NCBI GenBank assembly: GCA_963661945.1
Contig: CAVLDP010000008.1
Coordinates: 4,214 to 68,213, forward strand
Origin: CAVLDP01 sp963661945
GTDB lineage: Bacteria > Bacillota > Clostridia > Lachnospirales > Lachnospiraceae
Direction of reading: 5' to 3'
Length of the DNA stretch: 64,000 bases
Of the stretch, positions 51,726 to 59,913 are shown one piece after another. Both the position numbers and the translations under genes were made by a program. The notes beneath the pieces are model-generated. The model was not told the DNA's origin. It did no database searches and worked only from the letters and a program-made list of their open reading frames with translations. How positions within the stretch are numbered: the stretch's first letter is position 1; each line of letters starts with the position of its first letter.

Positions 51726-54372
51726 AATAAATAATCTGACGTTCCTCGGCCAGATCATGAAGGAGGCCCATCGCATTTGCAATCTTATCCTGATCCATAT
51801 TGGTAAATGGATCATCAAGAATAAGAATTGGGCGCTCCTTACGATAGAGAATATCAATCAGCGCCAGTCTAGCGCATAGGCTAATCAAATCCTGATAACC
51901 TGCACTTAGATAATTCTTCTCCTTTGTTGAGCCCTGATAGTTATACTGTATACCAAGGTCCATATCCAGGGAGAAATCATCTGGATTCAGCATCACATTG
52001 GAATTCTTATAGAGGATTCCAAAATATTTGTGAAGTCCAGCCTGAAGTGGCTTCATATAACGGGACAGAAGGCTTTCCTTAGCCTGCTGCAGATAATTCA
52101 GAGTATTCTCCAGCCTCTGTGCCTTCTGCTTGTAAGACTCCTCTAATTCATAGAGGCCATCCAATCTCTCGGAGAGATCTTCAATCGCCGCAATCTGATC
52201 AGACAGATTTGATAGATTGTCTCTCTCTGTTGCTATAAATTGGTTGAGTTCTGCAAGCTCTGTATCCATCTCCAATTGCTTATTCTGGAGTTCCTCCACC
52301 GATACAGTCTCTTCATCAATCTCGTGGGCATCCTCGAAAGCTTTTACAGCCGCCTGGAGCTTCTCGAGTTCTTCTGCCTTATTCACATACTGAACCAGAT
52401 TGGTCTCAATCAAATTGATGCATTCCTGCATAGAGGAGACATTCTGATTCTCCAGATTAAATCGGTCTATAAAATTATCCAATGTATTCTGTGCGTGATT
52501 AACCTTCTCCTCCAGTTCCATGACAAGGGCTGCATTTTTCAGATATCTATGATATACATCAAGATCCTTATTCAATCGCTGAATCAGTTCCAGTTCTTTA
52601 TTGTCATGATAGAGGTCGTAACCATAGACTACCTCATAAGGATGAAGGGTCGTATAAATACGAACCTGAAGGGCCGATAATTCTTCCAATGTATCTGAAG
52701 AGGCCTCCATAATACGCGCCTCTTCCGCCAACAATCTCTCATAGAGGTCTGACTTGCGTTGAACCTCAGAAATCATCTGCTGCAGGCTATCATTTGGTGA
52801 TACCAGGAAATCTCCGAGGAAATCGCGCACAATTCGATCCGCTTCCGTTCTCTGTCTCACCGCTTCCTCAAGCTTATCCTCCGCCTCCTTAAGCCTCTGA
52901 TTCAGGTTCTCCTGATCTGCATTTGTAGCAGCCTTATGGCTTACATGACCTATAATGGCCGCAATAAGCAGAATAGCTCCAACTGCAAAGCAAGCAATAG
53001 AGAGCACAAGACTCAGGATTCCTGATGTAAATAGTAGAAATGATCCACCACCCACAAAGAGAACCAGCGCCATAATCATAAGAAGGAGACTGCTTCCCTT
53101 GGTCTTCTCCTGGTTGGAATAAGACTTCTGCTGCCTCTCCACGTCAATCTTATGATATCTCTCCTCTAACTCTCTTACCTGGCCATCCAAGGTCGCCAAC
53201 TGAACTGCCTGCTCAGATGCAAGTTTTATCTCCTCCGGATTCGGTCTCTTCTTCGAGAAATAATACTTGAGCTCCTGTAGCTGATTTCTATCTTCTTCAG
53301 ACATCTTGGCGTGCTCACTCTGGACACGAAGTTCCTGCAGGCGGTTAGCCATAGTCTCCCACTCTGAGATATCTGATTCATTTGGCTCCCGATCCGTAAA
53401 GAGATCCTTAAGGAGAGAAGTCTCTGCCTCCTCCGGAAGAGTTGCGATTCGATCCGCAAGTTCCTTTCGCTCGACTTCAAGCTGACGATCCATAGACTTA
53501 ATCTCTTCGAATTCCTCAGAAGTCGGCATACCTGCTGCAAAGAAATCATCAAGCGCGCCTATGCTCTCTTGCGTCTCTGATAGTCTCTGCTTCTGCTCCT
53601 TGTAGGCACCAAGTTCCTGCTCTTTCTTACTCTGCGTCGTAATCTGCTCTGCAAGTTCTTCCTTCCTATTCGTAAGCTCCTGCAGTTGACTTCGTCTATC
53701 ACTGATAAGCTCCGTCTGCTTATTAAAGGCATCATTCAAGGCTGGAAGCTGGTCCATCTGCTCCTTAATCTCACGGATTTCATTTCTAACACGAGCAAGT
53801 CGCCCCGGATTCTTGGCCGAATTACGCGTATATTCCTTCCTTGCCTCATCAAGCCGCTTCACCGCATTCTCAAAATTATTCACGTCTGCCTTGGCAGAAG
53901 AGATATTGCCCATCTTAGCATTGATGGAATCCGTCATAGATGTTGCAAGCAGAGACTGTGGGATGTAGATACTCTTCTCAAAAGAGTCCTTGTCCATTTC
54001 AAAGAGTTCTGCTCCAATATTCTCTGTATAATCTGTACTAGGCAGCCCCGTCACATCATTATAGAGTGCAAAGGTATCATCCTTGTCCGACTTGCCGAAG
54101 GTTCTCTCGATACGGTAAATGGTCTCACCAACCTGAAAAGTCACAGAGCCGCCATAGATACCACCATCCCATGGCTCATAATGATTACGTTCTAGAAGTT
54201 CCTTCTTTCTAGGGCTATATTCCATTCCATAGAACATGGCCTTCAGGAAGACGCTAAAAGTTGTCTTGCCCCAACCATTTTCCTCAAGAATGGTATTCAA
54301 TCCTTCACTAAAATCGAAATCAAAATCCGTTATCTTGCCAAAGCCTGCTATATGACACGTGAGAAGTCTCAT
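51697..54372 (-). CDS. YhaN/SbcC-like ATPase
   Basis: An 891-residue SMC/Rad50-like protein. The N-terminal ATPase part has FGKITDFDFDFSEGLN and a P-loop EENGWGKTT in which the first glycine of the usual GxNGxGKS/T is Glu. Long coiled coils follow (about 180-420 and 490-740), interrupted near 440-480 by two hydrophobic helices. The C-terminal half of the ATPase has the signature-like LSAGYQDLISLCARLAL and Walker B PILILDDPFTNMD. The membrane hairpin is as in YhaN. It overlaps the nuclease gene by 4 bp, the SbcC-SbcD layout. Confidence 0.85.
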   Translation of the reverse strand: MRLLTCHIAGFGKITDFDFDFSEGLNTILEENGWGKTTFSVFLKAMFYGMEYSPRKKELLERNHYEPWDGGIYGGSVTFQVGETIYRIERTFGKSDKDDTFALYNDVTGLPSTDYTENIGAELFEMDKDSFEKSIYIPQSLLATSMTDSINAKMGNISSAKADVNNFENAVKRLDEARKEYTRNSAKNPGRLARVRNEIREIKEQMDQLPALNDAFNKQTELISDRRSQLQELTNRKEELAEQITTQSKKEQELGAYKEQKQRLSETQESIGALDDFFAAGMPTSEEFEEIKSMDRQLEVERKELADRIATLPEEAETSLLKDLFTDREPNESDISEWETMANRLQELRVQSEHAKMSEEDRNQLQELKYYFSKKRPNPEEIKLASEQAVQLATLDGQVRELEERYHKIDVERQQKSYSNQEKTKGSSLLLMIMALVLFVGGGSFLLFTSGILSLVLSIACFAVGAILLIAAIIGHVSHKAATNADQENLNQRLKEAEDKLEEAVRQRTEADRIVRDFLGDFLVSPNDSLQQMISEVQRKSDLYERLLAEEARIMEASSDTLEELSALQVRIYTTLHPYEVVYGYDLYHDNKELELIQRLNKDLDVYHRYLKNAALVMELEEKVNHAQNTLDNFIDRFNLENQNVSSMQECINLIETNLVQYVNKAEELEKLQAAVKAFEDAHEIDEETVSVEELQNKQLEMDTELAELNQFIATERDNLSNLSDQIAAIEDLSERLDGLYELEESYKQKAQRLENTLNYLQQAKESLLSRYMKPLQAGLHKYFGILYKNSNVMLNPDDFSLDMDLGIQYNYQGSTKEKNYLSAGYQDLISLCARLALIDILYRKERPILILDDPFTNMDQDKIANAMGLLHDLAEERQIIYFTCHESRLP

Positions 54373-55454
54373 AGATCTACCTCCTCGCCAAGAATGGCCT
54401 TAAGGCCAAGCTCAATAATCTCTAATCTCTCATCCTCATCCAGATCCTGTCCCTGCATAAGACGAACAAATTCACCCTTCAATGTAGGGTCATTGCTAAA
54501 TGCATCATAATCAATCTCTGGCACGGTCTGGTCCGCCACCTTCACAAAGAAGAACCTCGTATCAAAGGAACGAAGAAGCCTTGGCAAATCCATATCAAAA
54601 TCCATGTCTGTCTTACCATGTAAGACAATCTTCACCAGGTCATCCTCTCTAATTAAGCTAAGAGCATCTTCTGTTGCCTGAATGATCTCCGCCATCTCCA
54701 TTCCTGGCTTCACCTCAACAGGCACTTCGAAGAGACATCGCTTGGCAAATGGTACAAATTCTGTCTGTATCTCCCCATCTTCGATGTTCAGAAGAACAAA
54801 GCCCTTCTCCCTACACTCATCAAAGCCACGTCCCTCCAGGCAACCAGAATAGCAATAGCTTCCTCTCTCATCCAAACGATCCACTCGGTATTCGTGAATA
54901 TGTCCGAGAGCTAGATAATCGATATTCTTATTCTTGAATTCCGTCAGATTAACTACTTCCGTATGATCATTTCCCTCATAATTGGATTCCTGACCATGAA
55001 GCATCACGATATTGATCTTGGACTGATCCAGAATCAGATTCGTAGACAGGGTCTTATTATTCTCCTTCGTAATCTCTCGCCCAGTAATTACGACATTTCC
55101 ATATTCATAGCTTGTCCACTCATCCTGCTGAAATGTCCTAAGATTCGATGGAATCTCATCTACCTCAGCCAAGAAATCATCCTTGTCGTGATTTCCCTTC
55201 AAATAGAGGAAATCCACCTCTGGATGCAAGCGAATGGCGTCAATCACACGGTTTCTGGCGTTTTTTCGAATATGAGGCTTGTCAAATAAATCTCCGGCAA
55301 TCAGGATTGCCTCAACCTCATTAGACACGGCATATTCTACGAGCCTGTCAAATGTATCCAGAAGCTCCTTCCTGCGAAGGTCCGCCTTATCCTTGTCCAG
55401 ATTACTCTCCATCTTAGAATCCAGATGTAAATCTGCTGTGTGAATTAATCTCAT
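54369..55454 (-). CDS. YhaO/SbcD-like metallophosphoesterase
   Basis: A 361-residue nuclease-type phosphoesterase with the calcineurin-like motifs DLHLDS (residue 8), GDLFDKPHI (about 54), GNHDKDD (about 85), MLHGQES (about 155) and LGHIHE (about 185). It pairs with the YhaN-like ATPase, forming a Mre11-Rad50-like complex in family terms. It overlaps both neighbours by 4 bp (ATGA), so the three proteins are co-translated with the GTPase-ribonuclease fusion. Confidence 0.87.
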   Translation of the reverse strand: MRLIHTADLHLDSKMESNLDKDKADLRRKELLDTFDRLVEYAVSNEVEAILIAGDLFDKPHIRKNARNRVIDAIRLHPEVDFLYLKGNHDKDDFLAEVDEIPSNLRTFQQDEWTSYEYGNVVITGREITKENNKTLSTNLILDQSKINIVMLHGQESNYEGNDHTEVVNLTEFKNKNIDYLALGHIHEYRVDRLDERGSYCYSGCLEGRGFDECREKGFVLLNIEDGEIQTEFVPFAKRCLFEVPVEVKPGMEMAEIIQATEDALSLIREDDLVKIVLHGKTDMDFDMDLPRLLRSFDTRFFFVKVADQTVPEIDYDAFSNDPTLKGEFVRLMQGQDLDEDERLEIIELGLKAILGEEVDL

Positions 55455-58156
55455 ATATGAAATCCCTTCATTCCCTCTCTTGTCACTCTGTCCACTTCCG
55501 CCTCGAATTCTCGGCTGGAAAGTCGAACCGCACCATCCGTCATGACAATTAACTGCACCATGCCATCCGAAGATACCACGGTAACGTCTGAATTATCCCT
55601 ATTTCGTAGTTCATGTGTCGCCTTGGCAATATAGGCATCTGCAGTCTGTGCTTCCCTGGTATATACCACGTGCATGTCCATATAATCGGACACCTCTCCA
55701 TTTTGCCCCTTGACCTTATAAGCGTCGAATACGACAATCATCTCGCAGCCTAAGAAACCCTGATAATTGCTCAGAATATCTAAGAGTCTGCCTCTGGCAG
55801 CCTCCAGATTATCTTCCGCCAGAGATTTCAATTCCTCCCATGCAAAGATGACATTATAACCATCCACAAGGATGTATTTCTTCCTTGGAAGATTCCTCTT
55901 GGCTCTGCGAGCCGGATGAGCTTCCAAGTATTCTTCGCGCGCTCTGACGCTCTTATCATTTGATGCAGTAACTTCCCTCATCCCTTCCGGAAGCGGGCGA
56001 CGAATCTCACCAAATTCTCGAACAAAAATCGCCTCTAATTCTGCATCCAAACTACTGTATCCATTATAACTTGTTTCCTTTTTCTTGGAAACCTGAGGCG
56101 AAACAGTCGCAGATAACTCTGCTTCATTACTCGAATCCCCAAGTGCCTCTCTTACCATATCTGGCACCTGGTCCGGATTCTCTCTATGCACATAGATCGA
56201 CTCATACGGATGAGCCAGGTCATTCAGGAAATTATACTCTTTCTCCTCAATCACTTCATCTGCATTATGGCAAGGATAGAAACCATCCATTTCTAATAGA
56301 AGCTGGCCCATTCCACCGGTATATGAAGCCACCTCAGCTGCATAATCCGTCACCAAGGCAACCGGAACTCGCCCTGTCAGAATACATAGATTGCCCTCCA
56401 TTCTCGGAGCGTCTATATGACCATGCATTTTCTCAAAATCCGTCATCGCCCTTCCCACATAATTCTGTGGCAACTCCAATGTCACATGGTAATAAGGCTC
56501 AAGCAGGACAGAATCCGTTCGAAGAAGTCCATCTCGAAGAGCAATATCCGTCGCCCTGCGAAAATCACCGCCCTCGGTATGCTTCTTATGAGACTTTCCA
56601 TCAATAATTGTAATTGCAATGTCTGTAATTGGTGATCCAGTCAGAACGCCTGGATGCTCTCGCCTACGAAGGAAATTAAGAACCTGATTCTGGTAATTCT
56701 TGGGCAAAGTATCGACCGCCACTTCTGTCTCCACCTGTATTCCAGAATTGGCCGGCAGTGGCTCCATGCGAAGGACTACATCTGCAAAGTGCTTCAGTGG
56801 CTCATAGTGGCCGTGACCAATGGTAGGCCCAGCAATGGTCTCCCGGTACATGATGTGACCCGTGCCAAAATCCACCTCAAGGCCAAAGCGATCTAACATC
56901 TTTCTCTGTAAGACCTCAAGCTGAATCCGCCCCATAAGCTCTACCTGAATCTCCTGCAAACCCTCCTTCCAGGAAACTCGAAGCATCGGATCCTCTTCCT
57001 CGAGAATCTTCATGCACTCATAGACATGAGCTGGATTATCCTGCTGTCCAAGAAGAACCTGAAAGCAAAGCACCGGTTCAAGCACAGGAAGGTCAGAATC
57101 CTTCTCGCAGCCTAATCCCTGACCTGGATAGGACCGCGAAAGTCCTGTGACGACTGCAATATCTCCAGCCTCCACCACATTCACAGCTTCCGCCTTACCA
57201 CCGCTATAGACTCGAATCTCATGCACCTTCTCAGCCTGATCCGGATAAGCCCCAAAAGGCAGAACAATATCCTTCGCCTCAAGCTTGCCCGATGTCACTC
57301 GAAGCCATGTCTCCCGATGATTATTCTTATCCCTGGTAATCTTGAAGACCTTGGCCCCGAACTCACCAAAAGAATTCCTCTCAATAGTATAAGCCTCCAG
57401 AAGATCCAGAAGCTGTGTAACACCTTCGCCCTTCAGCGCCGCGCCAAAGACCACCGGATAGATCAACCGCCTCTTAACCGCCGATGCAATCGCCTCACTA
57501 GAAATGGTGCCATTTTCCATATATTCCTCAAGCAAGAAATCATCGGCTGTCGCTATTTCCTCGAGCAATGAATCATCGGGCACTGCTGTCTTGTCGGCCT
57601 GATGATCTTCGGGCGCTGATGTCTTGTCGAGCTGACAATCTTCGGGCGCTGATGTCTTGTCGGCCTGACAATCGCGGCCTGTCCATCCAGAGAAATCGAT
57701 GCACTCCGTACTACATAGCCGCCTCACTTCTGCAAGCAGCTCCTCTCGTTCTCTATGAGTGACATCCATCTTGTTCACATAGAGAAATGTCGGAATCTGA
57801 TACTTGTCGAGTAGCTTCCATAAGGTCCTCGTGTGGCTCTGCACACCATCAATTCCGCTAATCACAAGGACCGCATAATCTAAGACCTGAAGACTTCTCT
57901 CCATCTCTGCCGAGAAATCCACATGTCCTGGCGTGTCCAAAAGAATCGCCTTCATATCCTTATATAAAAAGCTAGCCTGGCTGGAATATATTGTGATTCC
58001 GCGCTCCTTCTCCACCTGGTCAAAGTCCATACAGGTGTCCTGATGGTCCACCCTGCCAAGAGTGCGAATCGCGCCGGTTTGATAGAGCATCTGCTCCGAT
58101 AGAGTTGTCTTTCCTGCATCCACATGTGCCAGGATGCCAAATACGATTTTTTTCAT
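55451..58156 (-). CDS. TetM-like ribosomal GTPase fused to a NYN (Rae1/YacP-like) ribonuclease
   Basis: From MKKIVFGILAHVDAGKTTLS (58156) the protein has 901 residues. GTPase motifs are AHVDAGKTT, RGITI, DTPGHVDF and NKMD; domains II-V follow the EF-G/TetM plan to about residue 690. A 33-bp DNA repeat inserts about 35 acidic residues inside the G domain. Residues about 759-901 form a NYN/PIN-like nuclease (LVDGYNVIFAW, VVFDAYK, TADAYI, VSSDG), like Rae1, an A-site mRNA endonuclease. The open frame continues upstream into GC-rich repeats, but homology fixes the start. No clear ribosome site is seen. Confidence 0.88.
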   Translation of the reverse strand: MKKIVFGILAHVDAGKTTLSEQMLYQTGAIRTLGRVDHQDTCMDFDQVEKERGITIYSSQASFLYKDMKAILLDTPGHVDFSAEMERSLQVLDYAVLVISGIDGVQSHTRTLWKLLDKYQIPTFLYVNKMDVTHREREELLAEVRRLCSTECIDFSGWTGRDCQADKTSAPEDCQLDKTSAPEDHQADKTAVPDDSLLEEIATADDFLLEEYMENGTISSEAIASAVKRRLIYPVVFGAALKGEGVTQLLDLLEAYTIERNSFGEFGAKVFKITRDKNNHRETWLRVTSGKLEAKDIVLPFGAYPDQAEKVHEIRVYSGGKAEAVNVVEAGDIAVVTGLSRSYPGQGLGCEKDSDLPVLEPVLCFQVLLGQQDNPAHVYECMKILEEEDPMLRVSWKEGLQEIQVELMGRIQLEVLQRKMLDRFGLEVDFGTGHIMYRETIAGPTIGHGHYEPLKHFADVVLRMEPLPANSGIQVETEVAVDTLPKNYQNQVLNFLRRREHPGVLTGSPITDIAITIIDGKSHKKHTEGGDFRRATDIALRDGLLRTDSVLLEPYYHVTLELPQNYVGRAMTDFEKMHGHIDAPRMEGNLCILTGRVPVALVTDYAAEVASYTGGMGQLLLEMDGFYPCHNADEVIEEKEYNFLNDLAHPYESIYVHRENPDQVPDMVREALGDSSNEAELSATVSPQVSKKKETSYNGYSSLDAELEAIFVREFGEIRRPLPEGMREVTASNDKSVRAREEYLEAHPARRAKRNLPRKKYILVDGYNVIFAWEELKSLAEDNLEAARGRLLDILSNYQGFLGCEMIVVFDAYKVKGQNGEVSDYMDMHVVYTREAQTADAYIAKATHELRNRDNSDVTVVSSDGMVQLIVMTDGAVRLSSREFEAEVDRVTREGMKGFHI
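57557..57673 (-). repeat. 33-bp tandem repeats inside the GTPase domain
   Basis: Two near-identical 33-bp units (57590-57622 and 57623-57655) with partial copies on both sides encode an 11-residue repeat of the type DKTSAPEDCQA. The insert lies between the NKMD motif and the next conserved part of the G domain and stays in frame. Confidence 0.8.
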
Positions 58157-58224
58157 GAAATTAGTATAACATTCCAGGGGATCGATAGGGAAATTCCTTT
58201 GATGGACGAGGTGTATAACAGGTG

Positions 58225-58439
58225 GCTGGGGCTGGCAGGGCCGGCCGGGGCTAAAATTGCTCGGAGTTCGGGGCTGGGCTGGTCCTGGCCGGGGCCGGCC
58301 GGAGCTAAAATCGCCCGGAATTTGAGGCTGGGCTAGTCCTGGCCGGGGCCGGCCGGAGCTAAAATTGCTCGGAGTTCGGGGCCGGGCCAGGCCGGCCGGA
58401 GCTAAAATCGTCTGAAGTTCGGGCCAGGCCGGCCCGGCC
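58225..58439. repeat. GC-rich 54-bp tandem repeats
   Basis: The word CTAAAAT, preceded by GGCCGGCCGG(A/G)G, recurs at 58251, 58305, 58359 and 58402, giving two full 54-bp periods and a shorter 43-bp one. Each unit is rich in GGCCGGCC palindromes and carries a G(C/T)(T/C)CGGA(G/A)TT-like part. It sits between the start of the GTPase-NYN gene and the CAGAGA array. Confidence 0.85.
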
Positions 58440-58441
58440 AA

Positions 58442-58737
58442 CAGAGATATCCGGCAAAACATGCATTTTCTCTGTATAATTTAGGGGGCCTTGGCAGAGA
58501 AATTGTTCATTTATGCAATTTTCTCTGCAATTTTTCTCGACGAAATCAGAGAAATAGAAGAAAAAGAGAAATCTCTCTGCATTTGAATCAAAGATTTTGC
58601 AGAGAGATCTAGGATTTCCACAAATATCTCTGATTTTGAGCAAAAATCTTGCAGAGAAAAGCCCTATTTTCGCTAGAATCTCTGAAAATCTCAAATTTTT
58701 ATGCAGAGATATCCCCCTAACACATCAAATATCTCTG
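58442..58737. repeat. Array B: six CAGAGA-N21-TCTCTG palindromic units, period 52-53 bp
   Basis: Six units start at 58442, 58495, 58547, 58600, 58652 and 58704 (steps 53, 52, 53, 52, 52). Each opens with CAGAGA and closes with TCTCTG; five are 33 bp, the last 34. Gaps are 19-20 bp. Inner sequences differ between units. The number of units, unit length, gap and total advance (262 bp) equal those of the array at 89-383. The last unit overlaps the 3' end of the DUF1796 gene. Confidence 0.9.
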
Positions 58738-59912
58738 ATCAAGCCAGGAAAATCCTTGTATAAATCCCTGTATGTTCTAACAATCAAATCTGGCCTTGCA
58801 AGGCTAAGCATTCTCTGAATCTCCTTAGCATCATCTTCATTTGCAACAGTAATAAACGTAGTAGCCCCGTCCTTCACTTCATCGAGCGATACAATCAGGA
58901 AATGTTCATCCACCAAGCCTGTCTTCTGGCTATCTAGAAAGGCGCATATTCGAATCCCCTGTTTTTCAAGATAATAGGCCATTCTAGTTCCATACTTGCC
59001 CGCCCCATATAGATAGACTGGCACGCCAGAATTGGCTGGCCCGATGCAACCTCGAAACGCCGCGGCCACGCCATTTGCCCTAGCAATATCATCCACCGCG
59101 GCTACGCCATTTGCCCTAGCAATATCATCCACCGCGGCCATATCATCCACCTCAAGCTTCATCCAATGCTGAACATATCCTGCAATATTCTTATATCCAT
59201 TATGCTGTTCATCCACCAGTCGATTCTGTTCCATCACTTCTTCTGGCAGAAGCCCCTGACAGAAGCCCATCAAAGCGGCCGAGGTATCAAACAGATGACG
59301 CATCTCATAATTTTTCCCACTATAGATGTCCCAGTCCAGCCTATATGACTCCACAGCACTACTTAGCTCGCCAAACTTAGAAAGCAGGATATAGATAATT
59401 CGATTCTCCTCATTATAGTGCTTGAGAAGAGCATCTATCTCCGCCCAATGCTCATTAATATACTCAACTTCTCTTTCATCCTCGACAGTCCGAAAGAAAA
59501 CCGTAGGTGACTCAATCATGGACAGGAATCGCTCGGCTCGGCGCCTGTATTTGTCAGCAATCGCTTCACGCTCCAGGTCAAGATTCTCCTGGATATCATG
59601 ACATAATCTAAATTCCGACACCTTGTCTATGCATATCTTCTCAGAATTGTTCCAGAGCTCCAGATTATCTGCTTGCGCAAACCCCGCAAACTCTGTACGA
59701 ATCATCTCGACGACATTCCAGAGCTCCGAGTGAACCCAGTCAAATGGTCCCGAGGCAGATCGAAGGCCCAGACGCGAGAGCGCGCTTGCTGTCCCGCAAT
59801 ACCAGCCTAACGAAATGCAGTAACTATACTTGTCTTGTCTTGTCTTGTCTTGTCTTGTCTTGTCTTGTCTTGTCTTGTCTTGTCTTGTCTTGTCTTGTCT
59901 TGTCTTCAGCAT
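58725..59912 (-). CDS. DUF1796 putative cysteine peptidase with phase-variable start
   Basis: About 395 residues from the ATG at 59912 (GGGAGA about ten bases upstream, two bases after the fbp stop). Codons 3-28 are (KTRQD)5 from a pentanucleotide tract. Then comes the DUF1796 pattern YCISLGWYCGTASALSRLG and GPFDWVHSELWNV, with a possible catalytic Cys. The C-terminal part has a Rossmann-like VYLYGAGKYGTRMAYYL. A 36-bp duplication encodes two copies of AVDDIARANGVA. Function unknown; proteins of this group are often found with polysaccharide or glycosyltransferase genes. Confidence 0.75.
   Translation of the reverse strand: MLKTRQDKTRQDKTRQDKTRQDKTRQDKYSYCISLGWYCGTASALSRLGLRSASGPFDWVHSELWNVVEMIRTEFAGFAQADNLELWNNSEKICIDKVSEFRLCHDIQENLDLEREAIADKYRRRAERFLSMIESPTVFFRTVEDEREVEYINEHWAEIDALLKHYNEENRIIYILLSKFGELSSAVESYRLDWDIYSGKNYEMRHLFDTSAALMGFCQGLLPEEVMEQNRLVDEQHNGYKNIAGYVQHWMKLEVDDMAAVDDIARANGVAAVDDIARANGVAAAFRGCIGPANSGVPVYLYGAGKYGTRMAYYLEKQGIRICAFLDSQKTGLVDEHFLIVSLDEVKDGATTFITVANEDDAKEIQRMLSLARPDLIVRTYRDLYKDFPGLIRDI
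59068..59139 (-). repeat. 36-bp tandem duplication in the DUF1796 gene
   Basis: Copies at 59068-59103 and 59104-59139 differ by one base and add a second in-frame 12-residue unit AVDDIARANGVA. A part copy (ATATCATCC) follows. Confidence 0.85.
59831..59905 (-). repeat. (AGACA)15 pentanucleotide tract
   Basis: Fifteen perfect TGTCT units on the plus strand (AGACA on the coding strand) lie two codons after the start codon of the DUF1796 gene. In frame they encode KTRQD five times. Gain or loss of a unit shifts the frame, the classic layout of a slipped-strand phase-variation switch. Confidence 0.95.
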
Positions 59913-59913
59913 T

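Noticed and set aside
55451..58156. Tetracycline resistance gene tet(M)/tet(W)
   Set aside because: Chain plan is Tet-like but with a nuclease fusion and a repeat insert, and it sits in an apparently chromosomal operon with no mobile element; resistance cannot be claimed.
58157..58462. N-terminal extension of the GTPase-NYN protein up to 58462
   Set aside because: The frame stays open through the GC-rich repeats and yields an 18-residue Pro/Arg/Gly repeat, but EF-G/TetM proteins begin at the MKKIVFGILAHVDAG segment and no ribosome site supports the upstream start.
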